Assembly (NCBI GenBank): GCA_029858285.1
Contig: JAOUFN010000002.1
Location: 141,896 to 182,524, forward strand
DNA: 40,629 bases
Direction of reading: 5' to 3'
Source: Nitrospirota bacterium
GTDB taxonomy: Bacteria; Nitrospirota; JACRHL01
Shown here: piece by piece, positions 1-7,142 of the stretch
How the letters are laid out: each line of letters begins with the position of its first letter
Numbering within the stretch: the first letter of the stretch is position 1
Notes under the pieces: model-generated
Seen by the model: only the letters and a program-made list of their open reading frames with translations
The model's database searches: none
Told to the model about the DNA's origin: nothing
Program-made: the position numbers and the translations under genes

Positions 1-627
1 CGACAGGTTCGAGGGAGCGTCGGCGGGTTTCGGTTTTTCCACCAGGTCCATCACCCGGTGCAACCCGTCGCGCACCTTTTCCGGGGTAATCACCCCGTAG
101 TTGACCACCTCCTCCGGCGCAACCGCCTGCAGGCCGATCACCGATGTGCCGAATTCCTCGTACACGCGCAACATCTGCGCCAGGGCCGAGGTCGGATGGT
201 GAATGATGTCGTCGGCCAGCAGCACTGCGAACGGCTCATCCCCCACCAGGGAACGGGCACAGCCCACGGCGTGCCCCAGGCCCAGCGCCTGGGGCTGGCG
301 GATATAGGCGAAATTGGCCATGTCGGAGATGGCGCGCACCGCCTCGAAGGCCTTGTCGTGCCCCTTGTCCTGGAGCAGCATCTCCAATTCGAAGGAGACG
401 TCGAAATGGTCCTCGATGGCGCGCTTGCCGCGACCCGTGACGATGATAATGTCGGTGATGCCACAGGCGACGGCCTCCTCCACCACATACTGGATGAGGG
501 GCTTGTCCACCAGCGGCAGCATCTCTTTGGGGCTGGCCTTGGTGGCGGGCAGAAAACGGGTGCCCATCCCGGCGGCGGGCAACACCGCCTTGCGAATCGG
601 CCTGAATGCCGTGGACTTGAGTGCCAT
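1..627 (-). CDS. galU: UTP-glucose-1-phosphate uridylyltransferase (partial, 3' end outside window)
   Basis: Makes UDP-glucose from UTP and glucose 1-phosphate, a precursor for lipopolysaccharide and exopolysaccharide; cytosolic. The first 209 codons are present; the family is usually about 290 residues, so roughly the last quarter lies beyond base 1. The nucleotidyltransferase signature is clear at residues 15-40 (LPAAGMGTRFLPATKASPKE, with the G-x-G-T-R loop and the following Pro-Lys), followed by LVDKPLIQYVVEEA. The ATG at 627 is preferred over an in-frame ATG at 636 because an AGGA motif lies about 9 bases before 627 but abuts 636. It is the last visible gene of a minus-strand run after coaE, separated from it by 114 bases that contain a GC hairpin, so it may have its own promoter. 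Identification is confident. Confidence 0.95.
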   Translation of the reverse strand, partial: MALKSTAFRPIRKAVLPAAGMGTRFLPATKASPKEMLPLVDKPLIQYVVEEAVACGITDIIIVTGRGKRAIEDHFDVSFELEMLLQDKGHDKAFEAVRAISDMANFAYIRQPQALGLGHAVGCARSLVGDEPFAVLLADDIIHHPTSALAQMLRVYEEFGTSVIGLQAVAPEEVVNYGVITPEKVRDGLHRVMDLVEKPKPADAPSNLS

Positions 628-701
628 TGGTTCCATCCTGTATGCCCCGGCGAAAAGTTGCCTTCTCCCGACGGCGGGCGGCGGGCGTTGCCGCGCGCGG
701 C

Positions 702-740
702 CCGGCGGGGCTGCATCCCCAGTGTAACAGACCCCGCCGG
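702..740 (-). terminator. GC hairpin just after coaE
   Basis: Perfect 9-bp inverted repeat, CCGGCGGGG at 702-710 and CCCCGCCGG at 732-740, with a 21-base loop. It begins two bases after the coaE stop codon and precedes galU. There is no T-run, so it is not a canonical intrinsic terminator; it may slow transcription or protect the 3' end of the upstream message. Confidence 0.4.
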
Positions 741-741
741 A

Positions 742-1377
742 CTATCTGCCGATCTGGCCACCAAAGTTGCCACCGGCGGCACGGCGAAATTCGTCCATCA
801 ATTCCCCCACCCGCGCCTTCAGGCGCGGGTGGGGGAGGGTACCATTCAGTACGTGGTGCGCATAGGGCAATTTCTCCGCCAGAGGCATCTGGGAGCGGAT
901 GCGCGCCAGGGCGTCGGCGGAGGACATACCGTCGCGGGTGGCCAGCCGCGCGACCTGAGTGGCCTCATCGGCGGCCACCACCAGCACCCGATCCACCTCC
1001 TTGTGGGCTCCGGCCTCAATCAGAACCGGCGCGTCGTAGACCACCACCGCCCCCGGTTCGGCGCCCAGGATGGTGGTTACGGTGTGCAGGAACAGGGCGC
1101 GGATGCGCGGATGGAGGATGGCCTCCAGCCGGTGACGGGCAGCGGCGTCGGAGAACACCAGTCGGCCCATGCGCGGTCGGTCCAGTTCTCCCCCCGGGGC
1201 AAGAAATTCGGGGCCGAAGGCGACCGCAATCTCCTCCAGCGCCGGGCTGCCGGGGCTCACCACCTGCCGCGCCAGGGTGTCGGCCGCGATCACCCGCGCC
1301 CCCAGTTCCCCCAGCAGTCCGGCCACGGTGCTCTTGCCCGCGCCGATACCACCGGTCAACCCGACCCTCAAACCCAC
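742..1377 (-). CDS. coaE: dephospho-CoA kinase
   Basis: Last step of coenzyme A synthesis: phosphorylates the 3'-OH of dephospho-CoA with ATP; cytosolic. The 211-residue protein opens with the P-loop GLTGGIGAGKST (residues 5-16) and contains the family's DTLAR segment (about residues 33-37), VVYDAPVLIEAG (CoA-binding and lid region), and RLATRDGMSSADALARIRSQM. Length is typical. The start is GTG at 1377; the upstream ktrA-like gene stops four bases before it, which suggests translational coupling, and an AAGAGG motif lies about 10 bases upstream. In many proteobacteria coaE sits elsewhere (near pilD or dnaQ), so its place between K+ uptake and galU is a local arrangement without obvious functional meaning. 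Confidence 0.95.
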   Translation of the reverse strand: MGLRVGLTGGIGAGKSTVAGLLGELGARVIAADTLARQVVSPGSPALEEIAVAFGPEFLAPGGELDRPRMGRLVFSDAAARHRLEAILHPRIRALFLHTVTTILGAEPGAVVVYDAPVLIEAGAHKEVDRVLVVAADEATQVARLATRDGMSSADALARIRSQMPLAEKLPYAHHVLNGTLPHPRLKARVGELMDEFRRAAGGNFGGQIGR

Positions 1378-1381
1378 CGGC

Positions 1382-2077
1382 TCAGGCCTCTTCCTGCAAG
1401 CGTTTGAGATCCGTTTCGTGGCCGATCACCAGCAGCACGTCACCGTCGCGCAGCAGGTCGTCGGGGGCGGGCTGGAAGTTGACCTCCTCCTGTCCCCCCG
1501 GCTGCTGTCCGGTAATCGGGTCCGGGGCGCGCTTGATGGCCACCACGTTAACGTCGTAGCGAGAGCGGATCATGGTCTCGCGCAGCAGCATGCCGCCGTA
1601 CCGGGACGGCAGGGGCATTTCCACCAGGGCAAACCCCTTGGCCAGTTCCAGGTGTTCGAGCTGGTTGGGAATGGCCAGTCCGTGGGCCAGGCGCACCGCC
1701 GCCTCGCGTTCCGGATACACCACCCGCGCCACGCCGAGCTTTTCCAGCACCTTTCCCTGCTTGACGGTCACCGCCTTGGCGATGACCTCGGGCACGCCCA
1801 TGTCCATCAGCGTCATCACGATCAGGATGCTGGCCTCGATGCCTTCGCCAATGCTGACCACCGCCACGTCCACGTTCTCGATGCCCACTGCGCGCAGGGC
1901 GCGCTCGTCGGTGGCGTCGCACTGCACCGCGTGGGTAACGCGGTCGCTCATCTGGTCCACCTTGTCGCCATCGTTGTCGATGGCCAGCACCTCAAGGCCC
2001 TGTTCCACCAGGGTCTCGGCCACTGCGGCCCCGAACCGGCCCAGGCCGATCACCGCAAATGTGCGCGTCTGTCGCAT
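1382..2077 (-). CDS. TrkA/KtrA-type potassium uptake regulatory subunit (RCK protein)
   Basis: Cytosolic gating ring protein of a Trk/Ktr potassium transporter; binds nucleotide and controls the membrane subunit. The 231-residue protein has a single RCK unit: an N-terminal Rossmann domain with GLGRFG (residues 12-17) and the acidic residue after the second strand (LAIDNDGDKV), then a C-terminal RCK_C domain from about residue 140 (MPLPSRYGGMLLRETMIRSRYDVNVVAIKR) ending in DGDVLLVIGHETDLKRLQEE. One RCK unit of about 220 residues fits KtrA/KtrC rather than the tandem, about 450-residue TrkA of E. coli. Start ATG 2077 has a good GGGAG ribosome site 7 bases upstream. The ktrB-like gene precedes it by 85 bases, so the two form a complete Ktr system. 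Confidence 0.9.
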   Translation of the reverse strand: MRQTRTFAVIGLGRFGAAVAETLVEQGLEVLAIDNDGDKVDQMSDRVTHAVQCDATDERALRAVGIENVDVAVVSIGEGIEASILIVMTLMDMGVPEVIAKAVTVKQGKVLEKLGVARVVYPEREAAVRLAHGLAIPNQLEHLELAKGFALVEMPLPSRYGGMLLRETMIRSRYDVNVVAIKRAPDPITGQQPGGQEEVNFQPAPDDLLRDGDVLLVIGHETDLKRLQEEA

Positions 2078-2162
2078 GAAAATCTCCCGGTTACCGGGCC
2101 GTCCGCAGCCAGCCCGGCGAAAGCATAGCAGAGCACCGCTCCTGCCGCCGACACCGCCGTCA

Positions 2163-3575
2163 TCAGCCGATCAGCACGCGTTCGGTGGGCAGGCGGTAGC
2201 GCTGCTGATACTCGCTGGTCAGCACGGCGATGCCGATGGTAAGCGGTCCCAGTCGGCCCAGAAACATGCACAGGGTGATCAGCAGCTTGCCGCCGGGGCC
2301 GAACCCGGCGCACAAACTGCGCCCCGCGCCGTCGCCGAACGACAGGCCCACGGTGCCCACGGCGGAGGCCACCTCGAACATCACCGGCATCAGTTTGCCG
2401 TGCTCCATGATCAGCGCCATCCAGGTGGCGATGATGGTCAGGAACAGGGCGGCGGTGCCCAGAAAAAAACTTTTCTGCACGGTGGATGCCGACAGGGTGC
2501 GATGAAACACCACCGCCTGCTCGCGCCCGCGCAGGGTGGCCCACAGGCTGGCCAGGATCACGCCGATGGTGGTCACCTTGATGCCCCCGGCGCAGGAGCC
2601 GGAGCCGCCCCCGATCAGCATCAGCAGAATCAGCAGAAACACGCTGGGCGGCATCAGTTGCGCCATGTCCATGGTGGCAAGTCCTGCCGTGCGCGAAGAC
2701 CACGACTGGAACAGGGCCTCGCCAAAAAGATGCGACTTTGTGGTGGCGGCAAATACCGGGCTGTTCATCTCCATGCCGAACAGGGCCAGGGCGCCGAACA
2801 AGCCCAGCCCCACGGTGATGATGAGCGTCAACCGGGTGTGTACCGTCAGGCGATGAACCTCGCCACGCAGCCATTGGGAGAGATCGGCCAGCACCAGGTA
2901 GCCAAGGCCGCCGACAACCACCGCCACCCCGGTGGGCACCAGCACATATGGATCGTCCCGATACTGCATCAGGCTGTCGGAAAACAGGGCGAAACCGGCG
3001 TTGTTGAACGCCGATACGGCGTGGAATACGCCAAACCAGAGCGCCCGCCCGGCGGGCATGTCCACCATGAAGCGCAGCGCCAGCACCACCGCCACCACCC
3101 CCTCGGTGACCAGGGTCACCTTGACCGTAAGGGTGGCAAAGCGCAGCAGCCCCTCCATGGTCGGCGAGGCCATGGCCTCCTTGAGCAGCAGGCGGTTCCG
3201 GAGTCCCATGCGCCGCCCCAGCACCACCGCCACGAAAGTGGCGGCGGTCATATATCCCAGCCCCCCGGCCTGCATCAGCAGCAGCAATACAACGTGGCCG
3301 AAGCTGGTCATCTCCCGGGGGGTGTCCAGCACATTGAGACCGGTCACGCACACCGCGCTGGTAGCGGTGAACAGAGCGTTGACAAAGCCCATGGAGTGAC
3401 CGCTGGTGGCGGCCTCCGGCAGCATCAAAAGCAGGGTGCCAAACAGGATCACACTGCCCGCGCCACCCACCAGCAAATGCGCGGGCGAAGCCCGCCACTG
3501 GCGAATCCGGCGCCACACGGAAGGGGCCGCAGACGCTTGCGGGACGCGACGGAACGGGTTGCGGGGGATGCTCAT
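2163..3575 (-). CDS. TrkH/KtrB-type potassium transporter membrane subunit
   Basis: Inner-membrane K+ (often Na+-coupled) translocating subunit. The 470-residue protein shows the four pore-loop repeats of the SKT superfamily in order: TATSAVCVTGLN (about residue 70-81), AVSAFNNAGF, SRTAGLATMDMA and ASAVGTVGLSFG; the selectivity-filter glycine is present in each. Hydrophobic helices flank each loop, and the basic N-terminus (about the first 30 residues) should be cytosolic. Size fits KtrB (about 450) and TrkH (about 480). Start ATG 3575 lies 10 bases after the kelch gene stop and lacks a clear Shine-Dalgarno, so it may be translated by coupling. It works with the RCK protein encoded next. Confidence 0.92.
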   Translation of the reverse strand: MSIPRNPFRRVPQASAAPSVWRRIRQWRASPAHLLVGGAGSVILFGTLLLMLPEAATSGHSMGFVNALFTATSAVCVTGLNVLDTPREMTSFGHVVLLLLMQAGGLGYMTAATFVAVVLGRRMGLRNRLLLKEAMASPTMEGLLRFATLTVKVTLVTEGVVAVVLALRFMVDMPAGRALWFGVFHAVSAFNNAGFALFSDSLMQYRDDPYVLVPTGVAVVVGGLGYLVLADLSQWLRGEVHRLTVHTRLTLIITVGLGLFGALALFGMEMNSPVFAATTKSHLFGEALFQSWSSRTAGLATMDMAQLMPPSVFLLILLMLIGGGSGSCAGGIKVTTIGVILASLWATLRGREQAVVFHRTLSASTVQKSFFLGTAALFLTIIATWMALIMEHGKLMPVMFEVASAVGTVGLSFGDGAGRSLCAGFGPGGKLLITLCMFLGRLGPLTIGIAVLTSEYQQRYRLPTERVLIG

Positions 3576-3585
3576 GGGAGGCGGA

Positions 3586-4962
3586 CTACGGGCGCTCCGG
3601 AAAATACCGCTCGGCGGCGGGGACGGCGCTGCCCGCCCCCCATTTGCTCAGCCCCCCCGCCACCACCACGGTGCCACCGGGGATGGCCGTGGCGGTGTGG
3701 CCGAAGCGCGCAAAGGCCAGATCGCCGGGGCTGGCGCGAAACTCTCCGGTGAGCGGGTCATACAGTTCGGTCAACACCGTCGCGGTATAGGTCATGGAAC
3801 CGGGCACCGTCTCCACCAGCCCGCCGGTCACCAGCACCTCCCCGGAACCCAGCAATGTGGCGCTGTGGTACACGCGGGGGGTGGGGGTGTGCCCCAGAAG
3901 ATCGGTCACCGCGGTGCAGGCGGTCACCGTGCACACCTCGGCCACCGGTGTGTCCGCCAGCAGGCTGCTGGGGCCAATCCCGCCGACGATCAATACTTCG
4001 GTACCGCTTTTGAGCGCCGTGGCGGTGTGCATGGTGCGCGCCCACCATAGCGCCCCTCCCGCCTTTACCTTCGGGGAAGCCGGTACGGACACGTCCACAA
4101 TCTCCACGCTGCTCAGGAAGGCCCCCGTCCCATCCCACCCCCCGGCCACCAGAATTTTGCCACCGGTCAACGCCGTGGCGGTGTGACCGTAACGGGGGGT
4201 GTTCAGGGCCACGACGGTGTCCACCACCAGTGCCGCAATGTTTCCCGTGCCTGCGGTCGGACTGTAGCGGCGGATGTCGCCCCGCACCGTGCCCGCGCCC
4301 GCGCCGTCGCGGCCTCCGATCAGGAACAGGTCGCCCCCCACCGCCACCAGGGCCGCGCCGTGCAGGTCCACAGGGGTTGGACCGGCGTCCACGATCTCCA
4401 CCGGGGCCAGGGCGCTGCGCACACCGGCGGGGTACATTTCACCGCCACCGGTGAACAACAACGTGCCCGCCATATCCAGCCACGGCAGGGGGATGGGGGC
4501 AGTCGGTGGCGGGCTGTACCCCACGCCGGTGAGTTGCCCCCCGGCGATCACCACCTCGTCCGCCCCGCTGGCGGCCGTGCCGGGCACCACCGCCAGCGTT
4601 GGCAGAATGCGGCCGACGTTGACGGCGCCAACGGACGATCCCGCCAGACTGGTCTCCGGTTCGAAGCTGAAAAAATCCCAACGCAAGCGCTCCGCGTACT
4701 GCGTGAGGAAGAGGGGGCCACCGACCGCATCCTGTCCGCCCACCAGCAGGACATCGCCGTTGGAGAGCGCCGCAGCGGCGTGGAAGGCACGGCCCAGACC
4801 GCCATTGACCTGGCTGCCCAATGTCCGAAAGGTGCCCGGCGTCACTGCGATGTTGCTGGTAGCGCAGGCGGCCACCAACGCCGCCACCAGCGCCGCCGCT
4901 GACAGGGCAAGACGGACGGCAAAGGCGCGGCGGCGGACCGCACGCGGCGGATGAACGGACAT
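3586..4962 (-). CDS. kelch-repeat lipoprotein of unknown role
   Basis: A 458-residue predicted lipoprotein: twin basic patch (RAVRRRAF), hydrophobic stretch and lipobox V-A-A-C with Cys33 as the likely acylated residue. The mature part is a series of about seven kelch-like blades, each with a hydrophobic strand followed by Gly-Gly: VLLVGGQDAVGG, VVIAGGQLTGVG, LFLIGGRDGAG, ILVAGGWDGTG, VLIVGGIGPSS, VLVTGGLVETV and VVVAGGLSKWG, with HTATAL-type segments between them. This predicts a beta-propeller anchored to a membrane, probably binding protein or polysaccharide; no catalytic motif is visible. The ATG at 4962 is preferred over an in-frame TTG at 4968 because AGGAGG is 9 bases from the ATG. It is the first gene of the run into ktrB-ktrA-coaE, but no functional link to K+ uptake is evident. 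Confidence 0.75.
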   Translation of the reverse strand: MSVHPPRAVRRRAFAVRLALSAAALVAALVAACATSNIAVTPGTFRTLGSQVNGGLGRAFHAAAALSNGDVLLVGGQDAVGGPLFLTQYAERLRWDFFSFEPETSLAGSSVGAVNVGRILPTLAVVPGTAASGADEVVIAGGQLTGVGYSPPPTAPIPLPWLDMAGTLLFTGGGEMYPAGVRSALAPVEIVDAGPTPVDLHGAALVAVGGDLFLIGGRDGAGAGTVRGDIRRYSPTAGTGNIAALVVDTVVALNTPRYGHTATALTGGKILVAGGWDGTGAFLSSVEIVDVSVPASPKVKAGGALWWARTMHTATALKSGTEVLIVGGIGPSSLLADTPVAEVCTVTACTAVTDLLGHTPTPRVYHSATLLGSGEVLVTGGLVETVPGSMTYTATVLTELYDPLTGEFRASPGDLAFARFGHTATAIPGGTVVVAGGLSKWGAGSAVPAAERYFPERP

Positions 4963-5010
4963 GCGCAAACCCCTCCTGACACTCCCCCGACAGTTCCCCG
5001 CAGCCTATCA

Positions 5011-5039
5011 GTTATTGCCGGAATACCCCTTCCTGTCAA
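5011..5039 (-). promoter_or_regulatory. putative sigma70-type promoter of the kelch-ktr operon
   Basis: Minus strand: consensus -35 TTGACA (5034-5039), 17-base spacer, -10 AATAAC (5011-5016, four of six). The start would be about 40 bases before the ATG at 4962, with a strong AGGAGG ribosome site between. A nearby TAACTG could act as an alternative -10 with 19-base spacing. Confidence 0.5.
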
Positions 5040-5085
5040 ATGGGGGGGGATGCTCCGGCCCCCCCGCCCGCCCCCCCACCCTCGA

Positions 5086-5123
5086 AAATAAAAAGGCCCC
5101 GGAGGGGTCGCCTCCGGGGCCTT
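5086..5123 (-). terminator. intrinsic terminator of the porin-like gene
   Basis: Perfect 13-bp stem (5093-5105 with 5111-5123) and 5-base loop, followed in the minus direction by a T-rich tract (TTTTTATTT, 5086-5094). It lies 31 bases after the stop of the porin-like gene and before the kelch promoter, so it insulates the two transcription units. This is the most canonical rho-independent terminator in the window. Confidence 0.93.
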
Positions 5124-5153
5124 CACGTTCCAGGGCCTCGCGGTAACGAGTCC

Positions 5154-6209
5154 TTAGAAGCTGTGCACCATCTGCACCGTCACGTCTTCACCGTGGGTGG
5201 TGACACCCGAGCCATCCACGACTATGTTGGTGTAGTCCACGCGGATCACGCAACTGTCGGTCGAGCGCAGGTTGAGCGACGCGGAGTGCAGGCTCATGTC
5301 CGGCTGGCCGGCACCCTCGTTGGTCCAGGCCTGGTAGCGGTAACCCACGTTCACCTTGTCCATCACGTCATAGCCAAGGGTCAGGCCGTAGCCACTGTCG
5401 AAGTTGTTGCTGCCGGTGGCCGGATCACCCACCAGGTACTCTGCCGCAACATTGGCCATACCCAGGTCGGCCGTGACGTTGACGTCGATCTGATTGCCCA
5501 CCGCATTCTTGATGCCACCCGTGGTGCCGTTGTCGGTCTGGTAACCGGCGGTCACGGCCATGGTCTCGCTGGGCGCGAAGCTGGCCACCACGAAGTAGTC
5601 ATTGGCGCGGTCAAACGCACCCGTGACATCCGAACGGGCGTTGGTATAACCCGCCTTCACACTCACCTGATCCGTGGGAGCCACGGTCACCATGGCGCCG
5701 CCCACGTTGGACGGAACCGTGTGCTGCAACGCACCCTGGTAGGCGAAGTTCACGTCGGTGGCGTCCTGCCCTTCCATCCCGAACGGCGTGTTGAACAGAC
5801 CTGCGGTGAGGCTGATCATGTCATTCAGCGGCATGCTGACATTGGCCTGCTCCACGGTGACCTGGGAGAACACCGGTTCGCCGTTGAACGCGCCCACAGC
5901 AACGTCGGTGTTGCCAGTCTCGGTGGGGCCGTTGGGGTTCAGGGCGTTGAGCAGATCCAGGTCGATGCGCACGGTGGCGTCATCCGCCTTGTGGATCACG
6001 TCCACCTCGGCGTTGAGGCTGAACTGTCCCGCCTGCGGGGCCGAAAAACCCTGCAACAGCGAGGCGGTGGCCGCCAGACCTTCGACATCCATCAGCGCGT
6101 GATAGCGGATGTCCGCAAACCCGGACACGTCTGCGGCCACGGCGGTACCCACGGTACCCAGACCCATGAACGCTGCAGCGGCAACCGCCGCCATAATTGA
6201 CTTCTTCAT
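5154..6209 (-). CDS. porin-like outer-membrane beta-barrel protein
   Basis: A 351-residue exported protein. The signal peptide is MKKSIMAAVAAAAFMGLGTV followed by GTAVAA, with cleavage likely after AVAA (about residue 26). The mature part alternates polar and hydrophobic residues in many short strands (for example SVKAGYTNARS, MAVTAGYQTD, KVNVGYRYQAW) and ends VTVQMVHSF; a C-terminal Phe is the outer-membrane assembly signal of beta-barrels. GLFNTPFGMEGQDATD resembles the constriction or turn region of putative porins with a PFG motif. Substrate cannot be inferred. ATG 6209 is chosen because the signal peptide begins there and GGAGGACAGG lies directly upstream; an open frame continues 39 codons further but is not exported-like. 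It has its own promoter, a roughly 190-base leader and a terminator, so it is probably a monocistronic, highly expressed gene. Confidence 0.82.
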   Translation of the reverse strand: MKKSIMAAVAAAAFMGLGTVGTAVAADVSGFADIRYHALMDVEGLAATASLLQGFSAPQAGQFSLNAEVDVIHKADDATVRIDLDLLNALNPNGPTETGNTDVAVGAFNGEPVFSQVTVEQANVSMPLNDMISLTAGLFNTPFGMEGQDATDVNFAYQGALQHTVPSNVGGAMVTVAPTDQVSVKAGYTNARSDVTGAFDRANDYFVVASFAPSETMAVTAGYQTDNGTTGGIKNAVGNQIDVNVTADLGMANVAAEYLVGDPATGSNNFDSGYGLTLGYDVMDKVNVGYRYQAWTNEGAGQPDMSLHSASLNLRSTDSCVIRVDYTNIVVDGSGVTTHGEDVTVQMVHSF

Positions 6210-6398
6210 CCCTGTCCTCCTTTTCAAATCGCAAGGACGTTGTTCCGTCCCAAAGGCGAAATGCCCTCTTCCCATTGGCGCGGTCGAAAGCCCGCCGGCG
6301 TGTATGGGCACGCATCGGCGATTCACCGCGCCGCCCCCCGGAAACTACCGGAGGGCAACCCTTCAGGCGCGCCGCAAGCCCACGCGGCGCCCCTATGG
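6210..6398 (-). other. long structured leader of the porin-like mRNA
   Basis: About 190 untranslated bases between the predicted promoter and the ATG at 6209. On the minus strand it holds several GC-rich self-complementary stretches, including a GGCGCCGC / GCGGCGCGCC pair early in the leader and GGACG-GAACAA-CGTCC close to the gene, ahead of the GGAGGACAGG ribosome site. I recognised no known riboswitch consensus. It could be a target for small RNAs or a stability element, as in other porin leaders; that is inference. Confidence 0.4.
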
Positions 6399-6405
6399 AA
6401 GCCAG

Positions 6406-6434
6406 ACTGTATCGACGCTTACCAAGGCTGTCAA
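6406..6434 (-). promoter_or_regulatory. strong sigma70-type promoter of the porin-like gene
   Basis: Minus strand: perfect -35 TTGACA (6429-6434), ideal 17-base spacer, -10 TACAGT (6406-6411, four of six). Transcription should start near 6399, giving the long leader described separately. Confidence 0.72.
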
Positions 6435-6439
6435 TAGCA

Positions 6440-6743
6440 TCCATCACAGGAAATACGCCAAAAAGCGTTTCGGAATCCGAAGGTTAAGCACGTGTGGGCG
6501 ACCTCACCCCTCGATCCGGGTGTTTTCGATCCGCCGCGAAGTTTTTTCGAGAATCGCGATTTTTTTGTTGAAAATCCGCTAGTTGCACCGTACCCTCCAC
6601 ATCGGTCGCGCCCCCCCCGAAAAATGCCCAAAAAAAGGGGGTGCATTTGGCAGGGTCTTGCTGTATATTTTCGGGCTTTTCCAAAGGTGCCGGGCGTGCT
6701 CCGGTGTTTTTTCTCAACCTCTGGCTGGGGTGAGGGTTTCACC
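6440..6743. other. intergenic region upstream of speD
   Basis: About 300 bases without a gene between the divergent porin-like gene and speD. Bases 6536-6600 are unusually AT-rich for this window (runs of T at 6541-6547 and 6560-6568). A TATATT at 6662-6667 preceded by TG could be the -10 of speD, but no good -35 stands 16-18 bases before it (a TTGGCA is only 11 bases upstream). A G-rich GGGGTGAGGG lies just before speD and can serve as its ribosome site. Nothing coding was seen. Confidence 0.4.
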
Positions 6744-7142
6744 ATGCTGACATCTACCGTTTCCGTCCCCGAAGTAAAAACTTTTGGGGTCGTTTCGGGA
6801 ACCCATGTGATCGCAGACCTGTACGGTTGTCCCAGGTCCGCCATCATGACCGACGCGGGTTTGCTGGAACGAACGTGCGTGGAGTACGTTCGGGACGCTG
6901 GGTTGCTGGACGTGGGCATCCTGTTCCACGCCTTCCCCGGTGAAGGCGGCGTGACCGGTACCGTGATCCTGGCTGAATCGCACCTGTGCCTGCACACCTG
7001 GCCGGAACACGGCTACGTGTCGCTGGACGTCTATGTGTGCAACTACACCTCGGACAACTCCGAAAAAGCCCGCGGCGTCGCCAACCGGCTGATCGAGTTG
7101 TTCGCCGCCCAGGAGGCCCGCGTCCGCGAGGTCACCCGGTGA
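6744..7142 (+). CDS. speD: S-adenosylmethionine decarboxylase proenzyme
   Basis: Decarboxylates S-adenosylmethionine to the aminopropyl donor used for spermidine. The 132-residue protein is the short prokaryotic (class 1b, SpeH-type) form, a self-processing pyruvoyl enzyme. The processing site is LAESH: cleavage between Glu78 and Ser79 turns Ser79 into pyruvate. The following LHTWPEHGYVSLDVYVC carries the conserved His84 and Cys99 used in processing and catalysis. Also typical are GTHVIADLYGC and FHAFPGEGGVTGTV. ATG 6744 is chosen because the family N-terminus starts close to there and a GGGGTGAGGG ribosome site precedes it; the open frame further upstream is not conserved-looking. Its stop overlaps the GTG start of speE (GTGA), so the two enzymes of spermidine synthesis are translationally coupled. 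Confidence 0.95.
   Translation: MLTSTVSVPEVKTFGVVSGTHVIADLYGCPRSAIMTDAGLLERTCVEYVRDAGLLDVGILFHAFPGEGGVTGTVILAESHLCLHTWPEHGYVSLDVYVCNYTSDNSEKARGVANRLIELFAAQEARVREVTR

Noticed and set aside
6210-6398. Cobalamin or other known riboswitch in the porin leader
   Set aside because: No B12 box or other riboswitch core sequence was found, although the leader can fold.
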